DNA of 64,000 bases from Aulostomus chinensis (lineage: Eukaryota; Chordata; Actinopteri; Syngnathiformes; Aulostomidae). The translations under genes were made by a program, and so were the position numbers. The number at the start of each line of letters is the position of its first letter. Position 1 is the first letter of the stretch. The stretch covers positions 24,446,626 to 24,510,625 of the forward strand of contig JBBMOA010000009.1 in the NCBI GenBank assembly GCA_037954235.1, given 5' to 3'. Shown here piece by piece: positions 36,801 to 46,718 of the stretch. The notes beneath the pieces are model-generated. The model saw only the letters and a program-made list of their open reading frames with translations. It had not been told where the DNA came from and did no database searches.

Positions 36801-39533
36801 GTGAGTTACAATGACAAGCGACGAGTGGCTCAGGAACAGCCGTGTTTTATACGGCTCTGCTGGTATTAACACAACTCCTCTCCACTGATTTGCAGGGTAT
36901 TATAAAGTTGGCGAGTGTGACGGTCAGCTTGGAAAGTACAGATGTAAAAGATGTGTGAAGGGCTCATTCACGGCGATACCAAACCATATAGAGAAATGCC
37001 AGAGATGCAACGATTGTGGGAGTAAGTATCCTAATCAGATATTAACCAGTCACTGGTTTGGTCTTAAATGGAGGCAAAATCCTCTTAATGTTGCACGTGT
37101 GATTTACGTGCAGGCTTTAATATTTTATTTTTTTTTAAATGGCAACATTTGGATTAATTCCAGAATATTAATGCCAAATCTCAGATCAGAATCTGTTTAT
37201 TAGCTGATTGCCCAGTCATACGTGGAAGAGAATGTGTGTCTGCTCTTACACATGCAACGCAGAAGAATTTTAAAATAAATAAGGGTAATGAAGTGAAACA
37301 AATGGGAAATTTACTGAATGGACTTTAGATAGATGTGAAAATGAATGTTGGGTTTGGAAATGAAACAATGACTGTTCATGAAATACTGTGGAAGCTGGAA
37401 ACCGCCATGCTTTTGGTTAATGCGGTTACCTCAAGGTTGCAGGTTAATTCCTGCATTATCTCAAGATTTCTACGCTTTTTTTTTTTTTTTCATCTGAAAT
37501 TGTCTCAATTTTCTTGAGTTGATTAACTTGAGAAACTTGAGAAACCTTGAGAAATTAAACTTAAATAAAGCCAACTTAGCAAAGCCGTGTTCGCGATTGT
37601 GTTTTATTTCTTATTGACTTGTAGATAGAACTTGAGTTGAATTTTGTGACGTGTATTTAATAAAGCGGCAAATATTAATTATTGTGCATTAAATCCTGAG
37701 GTGACCTTGTAAGGAGTGGTAACACTGGACTGACATGGAAACGTATTTGACTTTTGCCAGACTATGAAACAGTCATACAGAATTGCTCGGACACCAGCGA
37801 TGTGGTTTGTGAATGTAAGCGAGGATACTATGATGCTGACCCTGAGTCTAGCCTCGACTGCCAGCTGTGCTACTGTCATCACTGTACTGGTGAGTGCGTC
37901 GCAGCAGCTGTATTGACTCCTCTTCTGGCTCTAAATAAATGACTCAAATCACTTTTTTGTACATCTCAGAATCACTCGCAATCTGCTGTGTTATTCCTTT
38001 GCAGGTGACAGCGCCAGATGCCAGTTCTGCCACAGGTGAGTGATTTTACATGATGACCGATCGAAAGGTAGACAGGGGGAAGATTACCTGTATGCATCTT
38101 TTGACTTTGTTGATGTATTTTTTCGGTTGTCACTCTGTCAATATCATATCATTTCAAAACAGCAGATCTTGTTTTTGAATGCAAACCCTGCAACCAGCAG
38201 AGGGATGAGTAATATGTGCCATATTTGTGTGTGATGTTTACTTGACCAAAACCTCAGCGATGTCTTTGATGCCTCACCATGAAACACTGGTTGTGTGGTA
38301 TCCAGCTTGTAATGACCTTTTTAATGCTGTTATATCAGAGGTTGTAACTTTATTATTACAACATTTTGTGATGATTAACCTTTTTTGTCCCCTTTCATTA
38401 TTGGGAGGAGAATTTACTATCATTGGGTTTTCGACCCCCTGACATTCGCCTGAAAATATCCTGGTAGTTTTTGCATGATCATGCTGGCAAAGTAACAAAT
38501 GGCACCAAAAACATAACTTTCTTTGCAGGGGTAATACGCTTAAATTGAGGGCTCAATCTAAATATTTTGTTCAGTTAATCTCATCAGGAATATTAGAATG
38601 TTTTGTGGATCCATCCATCCGTTTTCTACCACTTATCCTGTTAAGGGTCGTGGGGGGGGGTGGGGCCTATCCCAGCAGCCTTTGGGCGAGAGGCGGGGTT
38701 CACCCTGGTCAGGTCACCAGTCCATGGCAGGACCAACACATAGAGAGAGACAACCATGCACACTCACAGTCACACCTACGGTCAATTTAGAGTATCAATC
38801 AGCCTCGTCCTCTCTTGATGTCTTTGGACTGTGGGAGGAAGCTAGAGTACCAGAGAGAACCCACACAGGCAGGGGGAGAACATGGAGATTCACACAGAAA
38901 GATCCTGGGCTCCAGCAGGGGTTCGAACCCGGAACCTTCTTGCTGTGAGGCCACAGTCCGAACCACTGCACCACCGTGCTGCCCTGTTTTGTGGATATGT
39001 GTGGATAATTTGTCTGCTGCTGCTCCACAGTCCTTCTTTGAGCCAAATTAGTCAACTGAGCAGGTCAAAGAATAAAACGCAACTCTTTTGATTCAGCAAA
39101 CTAATTTTAGTCTGTAATAAAATGTATCTCTGTTGTCAAATTAAGAATATCATGGTTTCATGGTAGTTTCTTGCGTTGTCACTCTCAGTTCTAATGGTAA
39201 AACCACCAGGATCTGCAGTACCTGTGCTGGCTCAGAAATTCAAGGGTTGTATCTGATCACAATGACAAATATGTGCGCAGGTTCAACTGCTGTCTGTATT
39301 GGTCTCTGTCTCTGTTCCTTCAGGGAAGAGTGTCAGTCCCACTCAGAATGCAAGACGAAATGTACAGCAACTCCAAATCCACCAACAACTACAACGACTC
39401 CATCCAGAAATCTCGCTGGCAGCACAGCATCAACTCCAACTCAATGTTAGTTTTAGATGAAATCAATTTTAGTTTTAGATATATCCTCTGTTTTAATTTC
39501 ACGCATTATTGGTCTACATGTGTTATACTGCGG

Positions 39534-39596
<63 letters not shown>

Positions 39597-42500
39597 AAAA
39601 AGCAGCTGATGTTCCCCAGATGTGGATGGCTGTGATCATGGTGCTCTCTTTGGTTCTGCTGCTCTTCCTCATCTGGATTAGCCACCAGAATTGTCCCTGT
39701 TGGGACTCGAGCAGGGACCTGGAGAGCCCCACCGAATTCAACGGTAACTTGAGGTGGAACAAAACTGAGTACATTTGCTGGAGTGTTGCACACAGAAGCA
39801 ATGTTTGCCTTACTTTAGAGGTTTCAAGCCGTGCATCTTATTTTACAACTCCTACTTCATCAGACTCATGTGATATTTTTTGATGATGAAATTTATTTAT
39901 AGATCTGTGATAAAACTCCCATGAGTTGTTTGCCGTTTACCTTGGGATCAGCCGGTTTTGACCTCAGCGAGACTTAAACAGAAAGTTTAAAGAGCTTGAA
40001 GGTTAGTTACAGACAGCATGTGCAAGTGAGGACAAAAAAAAAAAAAAAATTTAAATCTTTTTTCAAATTTTTGTTCAGGTTATGGTTGGGGTAAGGAAAG
40101 TAGAGATTAGAATAAGTCTCGAGGACATCAGAATGTGACGAAACATGTCCATTTTCATTCTGGTGTGCGTTCTCCGCATGTGTAGCAGGAAGCTTACTGA
40201 TGATATCTTTTCTTCTTAACAGAATCATGGTGCATTCCCAGCAGCAGCCCGACCACAGTGGTATGCATTCATTCCTTTTGTCATCTGCAGAAATATACAC
40301 CTATAGTGGAGTAGGTGGGTGTTCAAAAACTTTATGAAAGATGGAATAAAATCTGAAGTGGAAATGAAGTCAAAGCTTGATTACTGTAGTACACATTTAT
40401 TCAACAAAGGCAAGTTTAGACATCTCCTGTTGCCACCAGGTGGTGCTATGTCTAATCTACTCCAAAGTTGCAGCTCATACTTCATCTCTACATCAAATCT
40501 GGTGAAAATTGACTTCATAGTTTTTGTGTAATCCTGCTGACAGACAGACAGACAGACAGTCCCCACTGAAAACATGACCTCAGTGGCAGATATAAATCTA
40601 GATCCTTCAATTTTAGTTGTCAACCACGAGTGCTTTTTTTCCTCTTTCTGTCTCTGTCAAGATGCATAAAATAACCGAGGAAACTCACACGATGACTCCC
40701 AACCAGAGTCCAGCCACACCAGAAACGCATCTACTGCCAGATCCTGAACACAAAGGTAGGATTCAGGTTTTATTCTCACACACAGTCTCTTGTGGAGCGA
40801 CGGATGCTGTCTCTGCTCAGTAGCTTCCTTTAACGCAAATATTAGTCCAGAACTCCAGTGGAGGAACAACTGGAGCTCCAGCAGACGCACGTGTAACATT
40901 AAAAACATACAATCCAACCCTTAAATTTCCATTTTGATAATAGCTGACTAACATGTCACAACGTCAGCCTTAGTAACTGAAGGTTGGAAGTCACAACAGT
41001 AATCATGTCATCAAACACTTCTCTTGATACTTGTGTTAATAATAGATGGATCAAATAAGAATAGAGAAAAGCACTGACTCAAAGTCACCTTGGAGGACTT
41101 GTGATCTATTCTTAATCCAGCTATAATCAAAGACAGAAAGTCTGGAAACTGTAGCCAAATGCTTTTTTTGATATGGGTCTGAAATAATCACACTTTCCAA
41201 ACTGAGCTGAAACGGCCAAATAAGTTGGAGTAGCTGGTAACAGAAGGTTAAAAAAGATTAATTACATCAAACGCCTGCATAATTTTAGCTAAAATGTCAG
41301 AGAGCCTGATTCATCGTTGTGAAATAAACATGTATGATGTAAATGTGCTGGGTGGATGGTGGGGCAGGGGAGAACGGCCCATCATTGCAATGAGACAAGC
41401 TCTGAAATCTCCTTGACAGAACAATTAAACAACTAAACTGCCTAAAAAAAAGGAGAGAATGTTAGATCCAGATGAGGCCCATATTTGGCCTTGACTCAGG
41501 CTGAGTGAGGCCGCCTAAAGTGAGCCAGGGGTCCTCTTTGGAGACTAATGGGAGCCTGACGTGTCCCACATGAGGCCCAAATGTGTCTGCAGATCTGAGC
41601 TGAGAGATCTGATTAAAAACCTTGCAAGAGTCAAGCAAGAGCTTCAACCTACTACAAATCCTGACTAGCATTGCCAGATGGAGAACGAATCTTCAGTAAA
41701 TGTACATGATTCTGATGTGGGCGGCACGGTGGTGCAGAAGAAAATGGATGGATGAATGGAATCTGATGTTGTTATGTGATATGCGGAAGGAGTCGTCTTT
41801 ATTTACTCAGCTTCATGGTTGAAAGTGAATGAAAGTGAGATAGTTTAGACCTGTGACTGCCAAACGAGGGTACAGTTATGTGTGTGTGTATGGGGGGGTG
41901 TAAAAAAAATGCCCAAAAATTCTGTTGTATCCTCTCTGAATCCTCAGGGAGCAGTAGAAACTCTCAGTGCACGCAGTACAAAAGCTGGAGACAGTGTACA
42001 GAGGTGCTAGCCTGGCCACCGGTGGCGCTAGCACAGCTGGCAACACCAATATTGCAAACAAATCCAATCCATATCAGTAACCCACATTAGCGAGACGTAT
42101 TGTGCCTAAACTGAACTAATGCTCACCGTGTCCGTTGGTTGTTTTGAATGAATCGGAGGTGCTTATGAATCGGAGTAAAGAGTAACACCATCATGCCTTC
42201 ATCTCATAGGAATGCTTTATGTTTATTATACTTTTTTCAGCATGCTTTGCGAACTACAGCATCTTTTGAGACTTGGTGTCTGCGGAGGTAAAGAGTAGGA
42301 CCTACGGCAGGAGGCGCAATGCTTCAGGGGATACAGGAGTTAAAATATTTGAGAACCACTGGTACTAGGCTGTATTCAGTCTAGTTCTACAGGAACATGT
42401 CACAAAATAATCAAATTGTTGTACATTATGGGACTTTATCAGTCTTCCATGACACAGAAGCAACATATCAGGACAGTTGAGGCTTGCATGTTTTAACGCT

Positions 42501-43494
42501 TGACATTATGACTGGCCTGCTGACACTTTTCCCACCTGAACTCTGGAGGTTGAAGCTACTTTCTTGAGCTGCAGTGTTCTGATGCCCACATGTTGCTTTA
42601 TTTTTATCTCTTTGCTTGATAACAAAAAAAAAGATCACCTCTCCAGTTATCGCCCATCAGCTGCTGATAGCGCTAAGGTAGAGCCTGGAAACAGGGCGGC
42701 TTCACTTTTTACATGGGTCAGCAGTTCCACGTGAGATGAGATCTGATAGGGACTGACTGCAGGTCACCGTTTCGTCAGACTGATTTGCATCCTTATATAT
42801 CACATTTTAAGGCTTTTTCAAATGACCTCCATGAAAACCTTTGCAACTATTACGCAAAAGTCATCTGTTTCCCCCTGAATTTTTTTTATCTGGTGTGTAT
42901 GTTTGATTTTTTCTTGGTCTTGGAACCCTTTGAAGGTTGTCATTCTAAATGTTTAGTGCCTTTTCATACTGTTCTCTATATTCCATTCCCTGTCCTAAGG
43001 AAAGAAAAACAGAACATCACCAGACTTTAACGTTGCCAGTGCTGCCTGATCTCTTGCTCTTCTGCTCTGTTCTGTATCTTTATGATGGATTTAGACAAAA
43101 CAAACGACAACAACAAGACAATTACCATGAAGTCCAGTTGTTTTTTTTCGCTCTCTTTGCCCTTTGACTGTATGTTTCTCTGCCCTCAGCTGCCAGACAA
43201 GAGGAGCAACAGGATCACTGGCCCGCCGTGATCCTCTACGCCATTATCAAGGAGGTCCCTTTGCGACGCTGGAAGGAGTTCCTGCGGCTGCTCTCGGTGG
43301 CCGACCAGGAGCTTGAGCGGGTGGAGCTGGAGGCTGGCTTTGGCCTGGGCTTCATGGAGAGGCAGTACCAGATGCTGAGGCTGTGGAGCCAGCGTTCCAA
43401 TGCGAGCCTGGACACCGTTTTCTCTGCCCTGCAGTACATGGATTTATCGGGCTGTGCTCAGCTGCTGCAGGAGAGACTGGAGAGGCTAAAGTGA
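33810..43494 (+). CDS. tnfrsf25: TNF-receptor superfamily member with death domain (TNFRSF25/DR3-like)
   Basis: Exons: 33810-33824, 36704-36800, 36896-37021, 37761-37889, 38005-38035, 39324-39445, 39606-39743, 40223-40260, 40662-40755, 43190-43494; 364 residues, all phases join. The first exon, MVFDL followed by a perfect GTAAGT donor, is the least certain; joined to the next it makes a signal peptide (LVLLLMLALFL). The ectodomain holds Cys-rich repeats (CHAMCPPGYYKVGEC, CKRC, CQRCNDCG, CSDTSDVVCECKRGYYD, CYCHHC). A Thr/Pro-rich stalk precedes one transmembrane helix (WMAVIMVLSLVLLLFLIWI, about residues 179-198). The last exon is a death domain: AVILYAIIKEVPLRRWKEFL ... MLRLWSQRS ... VFSALQYMDLSGC. 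The WKEF/W core and the final helix resemble DR3 more than TNFR1, but TNFRSF1A is the main alternative. The family binds TNF-like ligands outside the cell and recruits TRADD-type adaptors inside. Confidence 0.85.
33825..36703 (+). other. First intron of the TNF-receptor gene
   Basis: It holds GT repeats at 34373-34405, an A-rich tract with CA repeat near 36296-36325 and AT-rich sequence. No additional coding exon is supported. Confidence 0.5.
38611..38984 (-). mobile_element. tRNA-derived SINE, copy D, with 12-bp target duplication
   Basis: Full-length minus-orientation copy in the intron between exons 38005-38035 and 39324-39445 of the TNF-receptor gene. Direct repeats TGTTTTGTGGAT lie at 38599-38610 and 38985-38996. 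Confidence 0.9.
39539..39594. repeat. (GT)28 microsatellite abutting a splice acceptor
   Basis: An uninterrupted GT run ends 11 bases before the acceptor (GGAAAAAGCAG) of the transmembrane exon at 39606 of the TNF-receptor gene, where a polypyrimidine tract would normally be. Confidence 0.95.
41719..41761 (+). mobile_element. 43-bp SINE miniature: head fused directly to tail
   Basis: It reads GGGCGGCACGGTGGTGCAG followed at once by AAGAAAATGGATGGATGAAT. This is the first 19 bases or so of the SINE joined to its 3' tail, with about 330 internal bases missing. Repeats TCTGATGT flank it at 41711-41718 and 41762-41769. It lies in the last intron of the TNF-receptor gene. Confidence 0.8.
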
Positions 43495-44237
43495 TGGGAC
43501 GAAGAGAACCTTGGTTTCACAGTTTGCAGGACACCTGAGGCAAGTTTCGTCCACCATGGATGGAGGTGGACGAAGGACAGCCACCAATAGTATATGCCAG
43601 TAATGTACCAAATGATCCAAAGATGATCTTGCAGAAGGAAGCCTATAGTTTCCCGTCTATGGACAAACAGCTTCAAACCCATGATGAGTAATATGTCTTT
43701 TCTCAAGAAAAAGCAAAGTTATGGATTGATTGCTGCAGGGCCACTAACCTGGACATGTCAGGGGGTCGGTTGTCCCAGGCCCTTGCTCAGGCAGTGCCTA
43801 AAAGTGCCCTCTTACCTTTAAACAATCTGCTCTAGTACTTTATCAAAACTACACTGGAAATAATCTTGGCAGTCCCCGGCTCGCCGAGTGGCTTCTGACA
43901 AAAGCATGTTGACAAGAGAGTCATGGCGTGTAAATGCAGCGACTGTAAGACTCCCCATGGTAGAGAGACTGAATTTAAAATGAAATTAGGGGAAATCCCG
44001 CTTTTAGCCAGTATATGTCATGGTAGTCAGACCGCATGGCGTACGTGTGTGTGTGTGTGTGCGTGCGTGTGTGTGTGTGTGTGCGTGCGTGTGTGTGTGC
44101 GTGCGTGTGTGTGTGTGTGTGTGTGCGTGCGTGCGTGTGTGTGTGTGTGTGCGCGCGCGCGCGTGAGGTTAAAGTGCTGAGTTGAAATGAAACTAATTCT
44201 ATTTCTGTGTATGAACGTAACGCAAGAAGACAATAAA
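43495..44237 (+). other. 3' UTR and poly(A) signal of the TNF-receptor gene
   Basis: From the stop at 43492-43494 to AATAAA at 44232-44237. It includes a long GT/GC alternating repeat at 44046-44164. Confidence 0.6.
44046..44164. repeat. Alternating GT/GC repeat, about 119 bp
   Basis: GTGT runs are interrupted by GCGTGC steps and end in GCGCGCGCGCG, almost perfect purine-pyrimidine alternation. It produces long Cys/Val or His/Thr open frames on both strands that are not genes. Confidence 0.95.
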
Positions 44238-44259
44238 AGGGAAGAACAACTTCCCTTTT

Positions 44260-44745
44260 CAAACGAAGATTTACAAGTGTGCACAAATCTCTTATACCTC
44301 TAGAAACGTAAACTTTTCAGTTTTTGTTTTTTTGTTTTTTTTTACTTAAACGGTGCAAACATTTCCATCTACATTTACTCTGTTCGATCAGGGTCACCAA
44401 ACTTGATATCTCCATCTTTTCTGACACAAGAATCTGGTAGAACACCTCTGCTACAAACTTTTGACACTCACAAAGGAAGATCAATGAAATCCCCACAGGA
44501 CGTCAGACTTTGTGCGTCTTGGAGAGAAACCGTGTCAAGGTGCAATCGGCTGGGTTTTTCCTCACCACACATGTTCCATCCCAGCCGATGTTTTCTTCTT
44601 GTGGTGCATGTGTATCTCACTTTGAGAGTTTTGTGTTTATCACTGACGGTGAAGGACTTGAACTTTCCAGTCAGTGGAGTTGAATAATAATCATGTCTTG
44701 ATATGAATATGTGGTTTACAGATTTGGTCCTGCTGTGACATGTTA

Positions 44746-44788
<43 letters not shown>

Positions 44789-45550
44789 GATTAATATTGT
44801 TTGTCTTTTTATTTGTCTTTTACTTTATGGTTTTAACACATTTGTATTACACCGCTCAGTGAGCGGATTATGCTATAATTGTACTTTTGGCACAAATGTA
44901 TACAAACATGATACTCAGGGTGACATGATTGAGGATTACGTGAATAAAATTCTTGGTCACAAGGTGGCAGTGTTGAGTTAGTGAACAGCATCAGTGTGTG
45001 TAGGCCCTAGAGGTCTCATACAAAGAAAATGTATGCAAAATGCTCGACTAGTTTTAATCTCGGTGTGGATTAGATCAATCTCGTGAATTGCGAATTTCGC
45101 TTGAGCACAAACGACTGATGTCCCGGTTTGCCCTTTTACCCTGGATTCAAAAACAAAAACAACCCATACAGAGACATTTACCTCATTCACTGTGTGTTAA
45201 GAGATGGGCTTTACATCTGAAATAATAACAATAAAAAAAAATTCACATCATACACTTGCAAATCCAAATGGGCCCACGTGTGTGGTGTCTATTCCACTGA
45301 AATGGGCTACTTTATCACCTAATGCTTCATTGTATTTACAGTATGTTAAAAAAAATGCAACAAAATATATCAAGCATGCTTTTGATAATGGATTTTTATT
45401 GTGTATTTCTTCAATTCGTTTCAAAATGGACAGCTGAGATATCGACGATAATATTCTTCCCTTCCATCTCCCGTTCAGGGGGCAAAGTTTGTACTAAAGC
45501 CTTTGCAGTGAAATGATGTCACCTTCGGTTGTCGTGTGACAGCGTTTGTG
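44260..45550. other. Intergenic spacer between tnfrsf25-like and ttc34
   Basis: AT-rich, with an (AT)n run at about 44749-44786. No coding exon or RNA gene is supported. Confidence 0.6.
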
Positions 45551-45565
45551 GTTTCCCTTGGCAAC
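45551..45565. promoter_or_regulatory. X-box-like RFX site (upstream copy)
   Basis: GTTTCCCTTGGCAAC fits the RFX X-box pattern GTNRCC-N(0-3)-RGYAAC with one mismatch. It lies about 1.2 kb upstream of the ttc34 start codon. Confidence 0.4.
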
Positions 45566-45832
45566 CGGACCCTTGCTCACGGGGACAACAGCTCACTCCC
45601 AGCCGGGTCCCATCCGGGCAACAGAAGTAACAGAACCAGGCCTTCATATCGTGATGGGAAGTAATTCTGGAAGGTTGTTGTTTTTTTTCTAATCTTCTCT
45701 TGCTGCTGCTGCTGTTTGTGTGTGTGTGTGTGTGGGGGTGTGTGTGTGTTTTTGTTGTTGTTATTTTTGTTGCTAACTTTTATTAAGCAGAAAACCAGCT
45801 CCTGCTTTTGTTGTATTAGCAGAAACGCTGTG

Positions 45833-45846
45833 GTTGTCCCGGCAAC
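45833..45846. promoter_or_regulatory. X-box-like RFX site near the ttc34 first exon
   Basis: GTTGTCCCGGCAAC is an imperfect palindrome matching the X-box consensus with one mismatch and a 2-base spacer. It precedes a GC-rich stretch (45890-45940) that probably holds the transcription start of ttc34. RFX factors commonly drive ciliary genes. Confidence 0.5.
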
Positions 45847-46718
45847 GAGGAGCTGAGCGCTATTGAGTTACAAAACTGAGGTCCAGGTTTTGTGTCGTCG
45901 GGACGGTGCGGAGGAGAACAGGAGCGGAGACCAGCGTCACTCATGCTTTAATAACTCACGGATTTATTTCGGTTTGGGCTTTTTTTTGTGGTTTGGAAAG
46001 AAAAGACATAGGAATGTGAGCGGGGCAGCAAAACTCCCATGAGAGTGGCCATTTTGACACATACCCCATATTTGACGCTTAAAAAAATAACAGTTATGAA
46101 AAAAGAATGTTTGCAGTACGTATTGATAGTTAATGCATTATTCCTTTGCGTTACAGTTACAATATTGCACGTTGCTCTGTTTTTGCACCGTTGATAAGAA
46201 TGTTTTAAATTTCAGGATTTAGACAGGTCTACCCTACATGATGCAACAAAAGTCAGGTTCCGGGTTTTCACACGTTTGAGTGTGTAAAGGTGTTTGTTGT
46301 TTGATAAACAGCTTCAAAATTGATCATATATCAGTTGTTCATGTATTAAACCAGCACAAATAATACAAAGATTTCCTTTTTGATGTTGTTGTTGTTGTTG
46401 TTGTTGGCAACAGTCTTTTTTTCACTTGAGCTATTCTTAAATATCACAATAAGAAAGTATGGGTGTAGATAATGGGATAAATGATGATTGATTTCCATTC
46501 AGCTGCCTCCATCTCAGGGTATCGGTTTTGTGAATAGAACACTGACATTTTTTAATGTTACACTACAATGAGGCAACAAGCCCAAATATCTGCCAAGAAA
46601 AAGAACTGTTGTGTTTTGGTATCGTATTCCATTTTGACCCTTCATTTCCTGTTTTTAGTGGACAGGTGACGTCTACACTCATCTCTGCGATCAGCTAAAG
46701 CCGGACAGCTCCATCTGC

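Noticed and set aside
33810..43494. Assignment of the death-domain receptor to TNFRSF1A
   Set aside because: The last death-domain helix and short cytoplasmic tail look more like TNFRSF25. Kept as an alternative, not excluded.
44027..44286. His/Thr- and Cys/Val-repeat open frames on both strands
   Set aside because: Produced entirely by the GT/GC microsatellite.
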